From Flocculibacter collagenilyticus (GTDB lineage Bacteria > Pseudomonadota > Gammaproteobacteria > Enterobacterales > Alteromonadaceae), in contig NZ_CP059888.1 of NCBI RefSeq assembly GCF_016469335.1, forward strand, positions 1,364,001 through 1,428,000: 64,000 bases of DNA. The letters run 5' to 3'. The position numbers were made by a program, and so were the translations under genes. Under the pieces are notes generated by a model. The model saw only the letters and a list, made by a program, of their open reading frames with translations. It did no database searches and was not told the origin of the DNA. Positions 37,633 to 45,060 of this stretch are shown here, piece after piece (within the stretch, counting starts at the first letter, position 1; each line of letters opens with the position of its first letter).

Positions 37633-37661
37633 TTGACGCAACATACTCAGATCCGTATTAT
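37633..37661 (+). promoter_or_regulatory. Promoter of the tRNA-Asp array
   Basis: TTGACG (37633-37638) and TATTAT (37656-37661) are spaced 17 bp apart, with a GC-rich discriminator (CTCCGCCGCG) immediately after. That is the usual layout of stringently controlled stable-RNA promoters. The first tRNA begins about 40 bp downstream. Confidence 0.85.
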
Positions 37662-37703
37662 CTCCGCCGCGTTAAGGGAACACGGTTTCCAAAACGTTTG
37701 CGC

Positions 37704-37780
37704 GGAGTGGTAGTTCAGTTGGTTAGAATACCGGCCTGTCACGCCGGGGGTCGCGGGTTCGAGTCCCGTCCACTCCGCCA
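37704..37780 (+). tRNA. tRNA-Asp (GUC), copy 1
   Basis: 77 nt with encoded CCA. Acceptor GGAGTGG / CCACTCC, anticodon GTC in CCTGTCACG, T-loop GGTTCGAGTCC. First of four identical copies transcribed from the promoter at 37633. Confidence 0.97.
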
Positions 37781-37802
37781 ATTACAATCTAAAAAGCTTT
37801 CT

Positions 37803-37879
37803 GGAGTGGTAGTTCAGTTGGTTAGAATACCGGCCTGTCACGCCGGGGGTCGCGGGTTCGAGTCCCGTCCACTCCGCCA
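37803..37879 (+). tRNA. tRNA-Asp (GUC), copy 2
   Basis: Identical 77-nt copy with CCA, 22 bp after copy 1. A spurious protein frame runs through copies 1 and 2. Confidence 0.97.
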
Positions 37880-37924
37880 TTGATTGGTATTGAGAGTGAT
37901 TTAGATTGATATAAGATTCTTTGT

Positions 37925-38001
37925 GGAGTGGTAGTTCAGTTGGTTAGAATACCGGCCTGTCACGCCGGGGGTCGCGGGTTCGAGTCCCGTCCACTCCGCC
38001 A
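37925..38001 (+). tRNA. tRNA-Asp (GUC), copy 3
   Basis: Identical 77-nt copy with encoded CCA, 45 bp after copy 2. Confidence 0.97.
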
Positions 38002-38027
38002 ACGAATCTTAAAATACATTACAATGC

Positions 38028-38104
38028 GGAGTGGTAGTTCAGTTGGTTAGAATACCGGCCTGTCACGCCGGGGGTCGCGGGTTCGAGTCCCGTCCACTCC
38101 GCCA
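38028..38104 (+). tRNA. tRNA-Asp (GUC), copy 4
   Basis: Identical 77-nt copy with encoded CCA, 26 bp after copy 3. A T-run (GTTTTTTG) begins 6 bases after it and may end the transcript. The 290 bp that follow, to 38394, hold no gene that I can support. Confidence 0.97.
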
Positions 38105-38394
38105 TGTATGTTTTTTGTCTTGTTATCCATTCTAGTAGCATATCTAATTTAATTATATTTTTTTGCCTGATACGGTTTTTAGAATCGTTAAATTTCATGG
38201 GCAGAGTTGTTTATCAATTTCAAACTATATGTTCGCATTACTAAGTATCGGTATGTGCAGTTAATGCTGATGAAGTGTGCTCAAAAATGCGATAGGTGTC
38301 TTGTTTTTTGCTAATGGTCACTGTCACTCCCCCATAAAATCAGAATATCAAAAGTAGAGTTTTCCATTGAAAGTAACCTTAGATGGAGAACATT

Positions 38395-38575
38395 ATGAAA
38401 AAATCGAGATTCACAGAAAGTCAGGTGTTTGCCATTTAGAGGGAAGGGATATTAGGTGTTATGACCATTCCAGGACTTTGTGTCGCAAAACACCATGTCA
38501 AGCAAAGCCTATTGCGAGTAGAAAGCTAAGTACGGTGATATGGAGCAGTCTGAGTTTAAGCCACAGCTTTAAAAG
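38395..38575 (+). pseudogene. IS3-family transposase orfA remnant
   Basis: Starting at ATG 38395, the frame reads MKKSRFTESQVFAI and then hits a TAG, followed by REGILGV in the same frame. The start matches the MKKSRFTESQI-type N-terminus of IS3-family OrfA. Further pieces of the same protein appear in other frames: LCRK, then KAKYGDMEQSEFK (the usual WKxKYGGMExSE region). At least one nonsense codon and two frameshifts are therefore present. No OrfB and no clear terminal inverted repeats remain. The element is dead and lies 290 bp after the tRNA-Asp array. Confidence 0.75.
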
Positions 38576-38577
38576 TC

Positions 38578-38993
38578 ATGGCTTTAAATATACTAAGTAC
38601 ATTTTTCTGTTCTAAAGCATCCGTTAATCGCGACAAAGTAGGTGGTTCAATTACTAATGTACCTTCTACTGCGTTAAGAACTTGTGCGCCTTTTGAGTGC
38701 GTTGATGATGCGGAATCAGAGTCAGAATCTGACGAAGCAATGGACTCAGTAGCGAAAGGGCTTGCTCTAGAATTAGTTGACAGGAGCATCAGTGTTATTG
38801 TGCGCACTCAGATTTTATAGCAACTGATATTCATCCGGACGATGGCTAGCTTGATAGAGTTAAAAGATTAAGCCCAACTATGTCATTACAAAGAGACGCT
38901 ATTCCAGACGAGGTCGCCAGTGCAATTGTTTGGCTGTTATCAGACGCATCTTATGTCACAGAGGCTTTTATTGACATTGCTGGAGTGAAGTAG
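38578..38993 (+). pseudogene. Decayed short-chain dehydrogenase/reductase (C-terminal half)
   Basis: The reading starting near 38578 gives STFFCSKASVNRDKVGGSITNVPSTALRTCAPFE, then EAMDSVAKGLALELVDRSISVIVRTQIL. These are degraded forms of the SDR core (GGSIVNVSS, the YxxxK helix and the GLALELA strand). After a stop at 38818, a second frame continues TDIHPDDG, a TAG, LDRVKRLSPTMSLQRDAIPDEVASAIVWLL and SYVTEAFIDIAGVK, the usual SDR C-terminus. The catalytic Tyr-Lys region is disrupted (CVDDAESESESDE). At least one frameshift and one nonsense codon are present. The N-terminal nucleotide-binding part is missing, cut off near the IS3 remnant. Confidence 0.75.
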
Positions 38994-39020
38994 CTAAGTT
39001 ATGGCTTTTGACCTCTTCAC

Positions 39021-39437
39021 TTAATTCTTTCGGGTATAAATTGAAAGAATTGGAAATTTATTTTCGCCAAAACTTACGGTAAAGGATTGTGTTTCATTCG
39101 CTTCAAAATCTAAGCGATAGGTAAGTGGTGTGCTGCGTTCGCCATTGGCGAAAAGCGCCATAAGGTGATGATGTTCTAATGAACGTCTGCCCCAAGCTTT
39201 ATTGGTAGCTGTAATTACAGCCCAGCGTTCACCTTTTTCATTGCTCATTAATACGTAGTTTTCTATATTAAAGCCACTAGTTTTTGGCTCGATTCTTTTG
39301 TCGTTTGGAAATGACAATTTTAGTGAAGATGCCACGCTGCGATCTACATTAAGTACATCACTTTCTTCTGCGTTGGCAGGCATGCTAATACATAGGGCAG
39401 CGCAGATGAGAATGAGGTTTTTAATTTTAGTGAACAC
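39021..39437 (-). CDS. Secreted protein of unknown function
   Basis: No family is recognised. The 138-residue protein has a signal peptide (about residues 5-23, LILICAALCISMPANAEE) and a mature part with no cysteine, rich in beta-prone segments (GFNIENYVLMSNEKGERWAVITATNKAWGRR, FPILSIYTRK). It starts at GTG 39437 with GAGGAA upstream. The gene is followed on the same strand by the SDR pseudogene region read on the other strand, so it is isolated. A possible LexA-like dyad lies just upstream. Confidence 0.65.
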   Translation of the reverse strand: MFTKIKNLILICAALCISMPANAEESDVLNVDRSVASSLKLSFPNDKRIEPKTSGFNIENYVLMSNEKGERWAVITATNKAWGRRSLEHHHLMALFANGERSTPLTYRLDFEANETQSFTVSFGENKFPILSIYTRKN

Positions 39438-39458
39438 GCTTTTATTCCTCGGTTGGGG

Positions 39459-39474
39459 CTGTTGTTGATAACAG
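39459..39474 (-). promoter_or_regulatory. Weak LexA-like dyad (CTGT-N8-ACAG)
   Basis: CTGTTGTTGATAACAG at 39459-39474 has the two LexA half-sites CTGT and ACAG with the correct 8-base gap, 22 bases upstream of the GTG start at 39437. The flanks lack the A/T-rich extended consensus, and the motif also forms a short hairpin, so this is only a candidate. Confidence 0.25.
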
Positions 39475-39536
39475 CTTAATAAAGCAAACCTGAATACTTA
39501 CTGAATAAAATTAGCTACATTGGGTTGTATAAAGTT

Positions 39537-41195
39537 TTATACGGTCACATTAATACTGCTGAATGGGATGTTAGCTTTATCTTTTAAGCGCTCAGTCAAC
39601 TTATTGTACCTCAACGTTTGCTCATCGTTTAAGCCAACATCATCAATCACGTTAATGCAGCGTTCAATTAAGTGATGAACATCTTCTGCATTCACGTTAA
39701 TGTTGGGTGCATCACAAATTGTTTGTAATAAGTTTAAGCAAATACTGGTATTTTTGGGCATTACTTTAAAGGCCAGCAGAAACGCATTAAATGCTTCGTT
39801 GTATTTACCGTGGCTGTATAGGTTAACGGCTTTATTATTAAGCTCTTTGGGTGTTTCGGTAATTTCTTCGCGCTGCTGTTTTTCTTGTTGAATATATTCT
39901 GTTAAGCCATTACTACCTGTTTGTGTGCTGAGGCAGTATTCTTCTATACGTTCAAATAGTTGCTTGGATTTGTCGTGAAAGCCAAGTTCATGAAGTGCTT
40001 TAGCCTTATCAAGTTCATCTTCAATTGATTCGATAGGCGCTTCATCTTGATTCATCACTTGGTGAATGAGCTGTTTTGCTTTTACTTTTTCGTCTTTTAA
40101 ATAAAGTAGGCGAGCAGTTAAACAGGTAATTTGCTCTTCAGTATCAGCATTTGGAAAGTTTTTTTTCATTTCTGCTAAATAGTCGGTGGCATGTCTTAGA
40201 ATTCGAACTGTGTCTTCTTCAAAGCAGGTTTGAGCATAATCAATACTTGCTCTGGCTACGTTTAGATAAATTGAGGGTTGTTCATGCATTGAGTGCTTAG
40301 CAAATTTCACAATATCTTTAGACGTTTTAAACTGCGCTTCGTAGTCATGCGTTATTCGCGACAAGTTAAGGAGTTTTTCTTGGCGGTATAAGTTACGGGG
40401 TGACATTTGTGCTGCAATTTGCAAATGATTAAATGCTTCTTCATATTCTTTATTTTTAAATTGCAGTTGGCTTAGCATATCGTATGCAATCAGCTTTGTT
40501 TCAGGACGCTCGATCATCTGTTTTAAATGCAGCATTGCACGTTCATCTTCTTGATTATTCACCAATGCTTCTACTAACCCAATTCTTGCCCAAGCAAATT
40601 TTTGTACTTCTAATATGCTTTCAAAAAAAGTAATCGCTGAGGGCCAGTCAAATATTCTTAATAAAATATCACCTTTTAAGCGAAGTAGGAGAGGGAGTAG
40701 CTTGGCGTATGTTTCATTTTCTAAGAAGTCATCAATTTGTCGAATTGCCGCAGAATAATTTTCGCTATCAATAAATTGGTAAATTGGTCGTAATATGTGC
40801 TTGCGGTTAAGTACGCGATCAAGTCTTGAACCAAGTTCTTTTAACGTGAATGGCTTAGCTAAAAAGTCGTCTGGTTGAAGCTCAACGACACTATGAACTA
40901 AGCTGGTATCAGTTTCGGCACTAATAAAAACAAATGCAGTGGTGAGTTTGATCAGCTTTTTTGATTTTAATTCTTCATAAAGTTGGTAGCCGTCTTTACC
41001 ATGGCGAAGATTAAAGGAGCAGATCATCAAATCAAAATTACGCTCTCTTGATAAACGGATCGCGCGCTCAGCTTTCTCAGCAATAGCCACATTTCTATAC
41101 CCCAAACTTTCCAACGAATAACGCATGTAGCTTTGAGCTAGCGGTTGATCGTCGATGATGAGAATGTTAATGTCTGAGGCGAAGCTAACGGTCAT
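39537..41195 (-). CDS. Receiver-TPR regulator with a degenerate receiver
   Basis: A 552-residue paralogue of the protein at 7648-9270: receiver domain (1-125) followed by TPR-type helical repeats (for example FNHLQIAAQMSPRNLYRQEKLLNL and YSHGKYNEAFNAFLLAFKVMPKN). The acidic pair (D15/D16) and the lysine (K114 in LAKPF) are kept. At the phospho-acceptor position the aligned FCDFNL of the paralogue is ICSFNL here, so Asp is replaced by Ser60. It is therefore unlikely to be phosphorylated in the usual way. No kinase gene is adjacent. It stands between the secreted-protein gene and the tRNA-Val array. Confidence 0.88.
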   Translation of the reverse strand: MTVSFASDINILIIDDQPLAQSYMRYSLESLGYRNVAIAEKAERAIRLSRERNFDLMICSFNLRHGKDGYQLYEELKSKKLIKLTTAFVFISAETDTSLVHSVVELQPDDFLAKPFTLKELGSRLDRVLNRKHILRPIYQFIDSENYSAAIRQIDDFLENETYAKLLPLLLRLKGDILLRIFDWPSAITFFESILEVQKFAWARIGLVEALVNNQEDERAMLHLKQMIERPETKLIAYDMLSQLQFKNKEYEEAFNHLQIAAQMSPRNLYRQEKLLNLSRITHDYEAQFKTSKDIVKFAKHSMHEQPSIYLNVARASIDYAQTCFEEDTVRILRHATDYLAEMKKNFPNADTEEQITCLTARLLYLKDEKVKAKQLIHQVMNQDEAPIESIEDELDKAKALHELGFHDKSKQLFERIEEYCLSTQTGSNGLTEYIQQEKQQREEITETPKELNNKAVNLYSHGKYNEAFNAFLLAFKVMPKNTSICLNLLQTICDAPNINVNAEDVHHLIERCINVIDDVGLNDEQTLRYNKLTERLKDKANIPFSSINVTV

Positions 41196-41357
41196 TGAAA
41201 TCCACTTTATTTATCTAGTAAAGATATAGTAGTTGGATTTGTTCAAGAATAACAGCGTCTAATGTTCACAGAGTGAGGAATTAGTTAATTATTGCTTAAG
41301 TTTAATAAAAATAGTGACTTAAGGATAAATAGAATAATTTAAGTTGGATATGAGAAG

Positions 41358-41433
41358 TGGTGGACGCTACTGGGCTCGAACCAGTGACCCTCGCCTTGTA
41401 AGGGCGATGCTCTCCCAACTGAGCTAAGCGTCC
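41358..41433 (-). tRNA. tRNA-Val (UAC), distal copy
   Basis: 76 nt with CCA on the minus strand. Acceptor GGACGCT/AGCGTCC, anticodon TAC in CTTACAA, TpsiC loop GGTTCGAGCCC. Last of five copies in transcription order. Confidence 0.97.
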
Positions 41434-41471
41434 ATGGGATATATATTGTTTTAAAACATCTTCGATAAATA

Positions 41472-41547
41472 TGGTGGACGCTACTGGGCTCGAACCAGTG
41501 ACCCTCGCCTTGTAAGGGCGATGCTCTCCCAACTGAGCTAAGCGTCC
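41472..41547 (-). tRNA. tRNA-Val (UAC)
   Basis: Identical 76-nt copy with encoded CCA, fourth in transcription order, 38 bp from the previous one. Confidence 0.97.
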
Positions 41548-41587
41548 ATGGGATATATCTAATATTTTAAAACATGGTACAAAATAT

Positions 41588-41663
41588 TGGTGGACGCTAC
41601 TGGGCTCGAACCAGTGACCCTCGCCTTGTAAGGGCGATGCTCTCCCAACTGAGCTAAGCGTCC
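41588..41663 (-). tRNA. tRNA-Val (UAC)
   Basis: Identical 76-nt copy with encoded CCA, third in transcription order, 40 bp from the next. Confidence 0.97.
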
Positions 41664-41688
41664 ATGGGATATTTTGTACTAGTAAGAA

Positions 41689-41764
41689 TGGTGGACGTAA
41701 CTGGGCTCGAACCAGTGACCCTCGCCTTGTAAGGGCGATGCTCTCCCAACTGAGCTATACGTCC
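41689..41764 (-). tRNA. tRNA-Val (UAC), variant acceptor stem
   Basis: 76-nt copy with CCA that differs from the other four only in the acceptor stem. It reads GGACGTA on the 5' side and TACGTCC on the 3' side, instead of GGACGCT/AGCGTCC. Both changed base pairs are compensated, so the stem is intact and the gene is probably functional. Confidence 0.96.
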
Positions 41765-41788
41765 GGGGTTTCTTACTCAAAGCGGATT

Positions 41789-41864
41789 TGGTGGACGCTA
41801 CTGGGCTCGAACCAGTGACCCTCGCCTTGTAAGGGCGATGCTCTCCCAACTGAGCTAAGCGTCC
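41789..41864 (-). tRNA. tRNA-Val (UAC), promoter-proximal copy
   Basis: Identical 76-nt copy with encoded CCA, first in transcription order, 17 bp after the -10 of the array promoter. Confidence 0.97.
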
Positions 41865-41881
41865 TCGCTTTGTGGGGCGGT

Positions 41882-41909
41882 ATTATAGGGAGGTATGAAA
41901 CAGTGTCAA
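41882..41909 (-). promoter_or_regulatory. Consensus promoter of the tRNA-Val array
   Basis: On the minus strand a perfect TTGACA (41904-41909) and a perfect TATAAT (41882-41887) are spaced 16 bp apart, with a GC-rich discriminator (ACCGCCCCA). This is a strong stable-RNA promoter. It drives the five tRNA-Val genes away from gltX. Confidence 0.92.
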
Positions 41910-42058
41910 CAATAATTTTGAATTTTAGGTTTAATTGCATCATTTATAATCAGTTTTGCTATTTCTTCTAACTTTAATTAAGAAATAGCAGAGTTATCAC
42001 TGTTAATTCACTTAGGCACTGATAAAATACCGCCAACTAAAATTGTCGAGGAAGTCAC

Positions 42059-43465
42059 ATGTCAGTCGTAACACGATTTGCACCTAGCCCAACTGGCTAT
42101 CTGCACGTAGGTGGTGCTAGAACCGCATTATATTCTTGGTTATATGCTCAGCGCATGGGTGGTGAGTTTGTTTTGCGTATTGAAGATACCGATCTTGAAC
42201 GTTCTACACCTGAAGCTATCGATGCCATTATGCAAGGCATGGAATGGCTAGGTTTAAAGTGGGATCATGGGCCTTATTACCAAACAAAACGCTTTGACCG
42301 TTATAAAGAGTTGGTTCAGCAATTAGTTGAAGAAGATAAAGCGTATAAATGTTATTGCTCGCACGAGCGTGTTGAGAAGTTACGTGAACAGCAAATGGAG
42401 AAGGGCGAAAAGCCGCGTTACGATGGTAAATGCCGTGATGCAGAAGAGCAAGAAGGGCCTTTTGTTATTCGTTTTAAAAACCCTGACGATGGTGTGGTAG
42501 TTATTGACGACTTAATTCGTGGCAAAATTGAAATTGCGAATACCGAATTAGATGACTTAATTATTCAGCGTACTGACGGTTCTCCAACTTATAATTTTTG
42601 TGTTGTGGTGGATGACTGGGACATGAAGATGACGCATGTTATACGTGGTGAAGACCATATTAATAACACACCGCGCCAAATTAATATTTTAAAAGCGCTA
42701 AATGCACCTATTCCTGTGTATGCTCATGTGTCTATGATTTTGGGGGACGATGGTAAAAAGTTATCGAAACGCCACGGCGCCGTAAGTGTGATGCAATATC
42801 GTGACGATGGCTATTTACCTGAAGCATTACTTAATTATTTAGTTAGACTTGGCTGGTCACATGGCGACCAAGAAATCTTCACCCTGGAAGAAATGAAATC
42901 ACTATTTAGCTTGGAAGGGGTTAGTAAATCTGCGTCGGCTTTTAATACTGAAAAATTAAACTGGATAAATCAGCATTATATTAAAGAGTCTGATCCTGAG
43001 CATGTGGCAGAACATTTAGCTTGGCACTTTGCTGATCAGTCTATTAATACAGAAAACGGTCCTGCACTTTCTAAAGTAGTAAGCATACAAGCTGATCGTG
43101 TTAAAACATTGAAAGAAATGGCAGAAATTAGCCGATATTTCTATGAAGACTACAGTGAGTTTGACGAAAAAGCTGCGAAAAAACATTTACGTCCTGTTGC
43201 TAAGCAACCGCTTGAAACAGTTAAGGCAAAATTTGCTGCACTTGCAGATTGGAATGCAGAAGCGATTCACACAGCGATCAATACTACCGCTGAAGAGCTT
43301 GAAGTAGGTATGGGTAAGGTAGGTATGCCTTTACGTGTTGCAGTAACCGGAGCGGGTAACTCTCCTTCGCTAGATGTGACAATTGAATTGATCAAAAAAG
43401 AAGATGTACTTACTCGCATTGATAAAGCGTTAGCGTTTATTGCTGAAAGAGAGCAGCAAGCCTAG
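42059..43465 (+). CDS. gltX: Glutamyl-tRNA synthetase
   Basis: A 468-residue class I aminoacyl-tRNA synthetase that charges tRNA-Glu. The HIGH-type motif is seen as [22 protein letters not shown] and the KMSKS-type motif as [17 protein letters not shown] zinc-like cysteine segment [29 protein letters not shown] and the C-terminal anticodon-binding domain are present. It starts at ATG 42059 with GAGGAAG upstream. It lies between the divergent tRNA-Val array and the tRNA-Ala/Glu array, so enzyme and substrate tRNA are close on the chromosome. Confidence 0.97.
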   Translation: MSVVTRFAPSPTGYLHVGGARTALYSWLYAQRMGGEFVLRIEDTDLERSTPEAIDAIMQGMEWLGLKWDHGPYYQTKRFDRYKELVQQLVEEDKAYKCYCSHERVEKLREQQMEKGEKPRYDGKCRDAEEQEGPFVIRFKNPDDGVVVIDDLIRGKIEIANTELDDLIIQRTDGSPTYNFCVVVDDWDMKMTHVIRGEDHINNTPRQINILKALNAPIPVYAHVSMILGDDGKKLSKRHGAVSVMQYRDDGYLPEALLNYLVRLGWSHGDQEIFTLEEMKSLFSLEGVSKSASAFNTEKLNWINQHYIKESDPEHVAEHLAWHFADQSINTENGPALSKVVSIQADRVKTLKEMAEISRYFYEDYSEFDEKAAKKHLRPVAKQPLETVKAKFAALADWNAEAIHTAINTTAEELEVGMGKVGMPLRVAVTGAGNSPSLDVTIELIKKEDVLTRIDKALAFIAEREQQA

Positions 43466-43483
43466 TTAATCGCTTTGCTAAAA

Positions 43484-43541
43484 AGCCTGCATCCGTTCAT
43501 TAACCCATACTAAAATATATGAAAATAGTGAAATGCAGGCT
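43484..43541 (+). terminator. Long-loop hairpin after gltX
   Basis: Arms AGCCTGCAT (43484-43492) and ATGCAGGCT (43533-43541) form a perfect 9-bp inverted repeat with a 40-nt loop, 19 bases after the gltX stop. No T-tract directly follows, so termination is only a possibility. Confidence 0.35.
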
Positions 43542-43608
43542 AAATTGTTCAACTTTTAAGTAGATTGATTAAGAAAGTAGCGAACAATAGTTATTAATAA
43601 AAAAACTG

Positions 43609-43637
43609 TTGACATAAAATTCCCTACTGCATAGAAT
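43609..43637 (+). promoter_or_regulatory. Promoter of the tRNA-Ala/Glu array
   Basis: A perfect TTGACA (43609-43614) and TAGAAT (43632-43637) are spaced 17 bp apart, followed by a GC-rich discriminator (GCGCTCCGCG). The first tRNA (Ala) begins about 60 bp downstream. No other promoter is evident between the later tRNAs, so one long precursor is likely. Confidence 0.88.
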
Positions 43638-43696
43638 GCGCTCCGCGTTTCGGGGGTGATGTGTTAAAAAGCATTGTTGCTCGAAAATAGCCAAAT

Positions 43697-43772
43697 GGGG
43701 CTATAGCTCAGCTGGGAGAGCGCCTCGCTGGCAGCGAGGAGGTCTGCGGTTCGATCCCGCATAGCTCCACCA
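43697..43772 (+). tRNA. tRNA-Ala (GGC)
   Basis: 76 nt with CCA. Acceptor GGGGCTA / TAGCTCC, anticodon GGC in CTGGCAG, T-loop GGTTCGATCCC. First tRNA of the array. Confidence 0.97.
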
Positions 43773-43837
43773 TTAAATGTCCTAGTGACAACGAATTTTT
43801 ATATGCAGTGTAAGCTGTATATAGCAAAGAATTCTGC

Positions 43838-43913
43838 GTCCCCTTCGTCTAGAGGCCTAGGACACCGCCCTTTCACGGCGGTAACAGGGGTTCGAATCCC
43901 CTAGGGGACGCCA
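43838..43913 (+). tRNA. tRNA-Glu (UUC), copy 1
   Basis: 76 nt with encoded CCA. Acceptor GTCCCCT / AGGGGAC, anticodon TTC in CTTTCAC, T-loop GGTTCGAATCC. Confidence 0.97.
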
Positions 43914-44042
43914 CTTATTTTGCTAAGGCAGGGTAAGTGCTAATAAAATAGTGAAACTCGTATGGTAAGAGTTAAAATAACCAGTCCTAGTGACAATGAA
44001 TTTTTATATGCGGTGTAAGCGGTATATAGCAAAGAATTCTGC

Positions 44043-44118
44043 GTCCCCTTCGTCTAGAGGCCTAGGACACCGCCCTTTCACGGCGGTAACAGGGGTTCGA
44101 ATCCCCTAGGGGACGCCA
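44043..44118 (+). tRNA. tRNA-Glu (UUC), copy 2
   Basis: Identical 76-nt copy with CCA, in the second 205-bp repeat. Confidence 0.97.
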
Positions 44119-44247
44119 CTTATTTTGTTAAGGCGGGGTAGGTGCTAATAAAATAGTGAAGCTCGTATGGTAAGAGTTAAAATAACCAGTCCTAGTGACA
44201 ACGAATTTTTATATGCGGTGTAAACGGTATATAGCACAGAATTCTGC

Positions 44248-44323
44248 GTCCCCTTCGTCTAGAGGCCTAGGACACCGCCCTTTCACGGCGGTAACAGGGG
44301 TTCGAATCCCCTAGGGGACGCCA
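44248..44323 (+). tRNA. tRNA-Glu (UUC), copy 3
   Basis: Identical 76-nt copy with CCA, in the third 205-bp repeat. Confidence 0.97.
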
Positions 44324-44452
44324 CTTATTTTGCTAAGGCAGGGTAAGTGCTAATAAAATAGTGAAGCTCGTATGGTAAGAGTTTAAATAACCAGTCCTAG
44401 TGACAACGAATTTTTATATGCGGTGTAAGCGGTATATAGCAAAGAGTTCTGC

Positions 44453-44528
44453 GTCCCCTTCGTCTAGAGGCCTAGGACACCGCCCTTTCACGGCGGTAAC
44501 AGGGGTTCGAATCCCCTAGGGGACGCCA
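44453..44528 (+). tRNA. tRNA-Glu (UUC), copy 4
   Basis: Identical 76-nt copy with CCA, in the fourth 205-bp repeat. Confidence 0.97.
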
Positions 44529-44626
44529 CTTATTTTGCTAAGGCAGGGTAAGTGCTAATAAAATAGTGAAACTCGTATGGTAAGAGTTAAAATAACCAGT
44601 CCTAGTGACAACGAATTTGAATATAT

Positions 44627-44752
44627 ATACCCATAGCAGTTGAAGAAGCAGCTAGGCGGCAAGCAACTGAATCCTCATGAGTTTAGACTAACTAAATGAT
44701 TGAGGTGAAAGAGCGAAGCTAACAACGCTGCATCTTCAAATGAGACGGGTAT
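44627..44752. mobile_element. MITE-like element with 26-bp imperfect terminal inverted repeats
   Basis: The left end (44627-44652) begins ATACCCATAGCAGTTGAAGA and ends GCAGC. The right end (44727-44752), read on the opposite strand, begins ATACCCGTCTCATTTGAAGA and ends GCAGC. The two 26-mers match except at a few central positions. The 126-bp element has no ORF. It sits in the spacer before tRNA-Glu copy 5, where the other four spacers have a 27-bp AT-rich stretch (TTATATGCGGTGTAAGCGG and on). It resembles short non-autonomous repeats known from Alteromonadales genomes, but I cannot name the family. Confidence 0.7.
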
Positions 44753-44766
44753 GAAAAGAATTCTGC

Positions 44767-44842
44767 GTCCCCTTCGTCTAGAGGCCTAGGACACCGCCCT
44801 TTCACGGCGGTAACAGGGGTTCGAATCCCCTAGGGGACGCCA
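44767..44842 (+). tRNA. tRNA-Glu (UUC), copy 5
   Basis: Identical 76-nt copy with CCA, directly downstream of the MITE-like element and upstream of a strong terminator. Confidence 0.97.
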
Positions 44843-44863
44843 CTTATTTTATAAGTACAAAAC

Positions 44864-44888
44864 AGCCGAGCTTAGCTCGGCTTTTTTG
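44864..44888 (+). terminator. Rho-independent terminator of the tRNA-Ala/Glu array
   Basis: An 8-bp stem AGCCGAGC (44864-44871) / GCTCGGCT (44875-44882) with a 3-nt loop, followed by TTTTTTG. It lies 21 bases after the last tRNA-Glu. Confidence 0.92.
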
Positions 44889-45060
44889 TTTGTACTGATT
44901 CGCTCTAAATAGTGTTAACCTTTTAATCAGGCAGTGGGTCAGTTTATTAGAAATAAATATGCGCTATAAAAGCTAACCCAACATTGCTAAGCTAGCTTTA
45001 TAGTGCGCTACATTATTTTAAATTTATCCTTCAAATCTATCTTTCAAATAAACTCATTTA

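Larger units (their letters stand above)
43779..44606 (+). repeat. Tandem repeat of about 205 bp carrying tRNA-Glu
   Basis: Successive tRNA-Glu genes begin at 43838, 44043, 44248 and 44453, exactly 205 bp apart. The 129-bp spacers are near-identical (starting CCACTTATTTTGCTAAGGCAG and ending AAAGAATTCTGCG) with only scattered substitutions. The fifth copy begins after 314 bp because a MITE-like element replaces part of the spacer. The repeats suggest recent tandem amplification of the tRNA-Glu unit. Confidence 0.9.

Noticed and set aside
37698-37883. Apparent small ORF and repeats resembling a CRISPR array
   Set aside because: The frame and the repeats are simply the tandem tRNA-Asp genes; the units are full 77-nt tRNAs with CCA and have unequal spacers.
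38578-38820. An intact 80-residue acidic protein
   Set aside because: The reading is a degraded part of a short-chain dehydrogenase whose continuation lies in another frame; it is a pseudogene.
41302-41532. Apparent 76-residue ORF on the minus strand
   Set aside because: It is a translation through the tRNA-Val copies and has no coding features.
43838-44842. Separate promoters for every tRNA-Glu
   Set aside because: The spacers have no -35/-10 pair of quality; a single strong promoter precedes tRNA-Ala.
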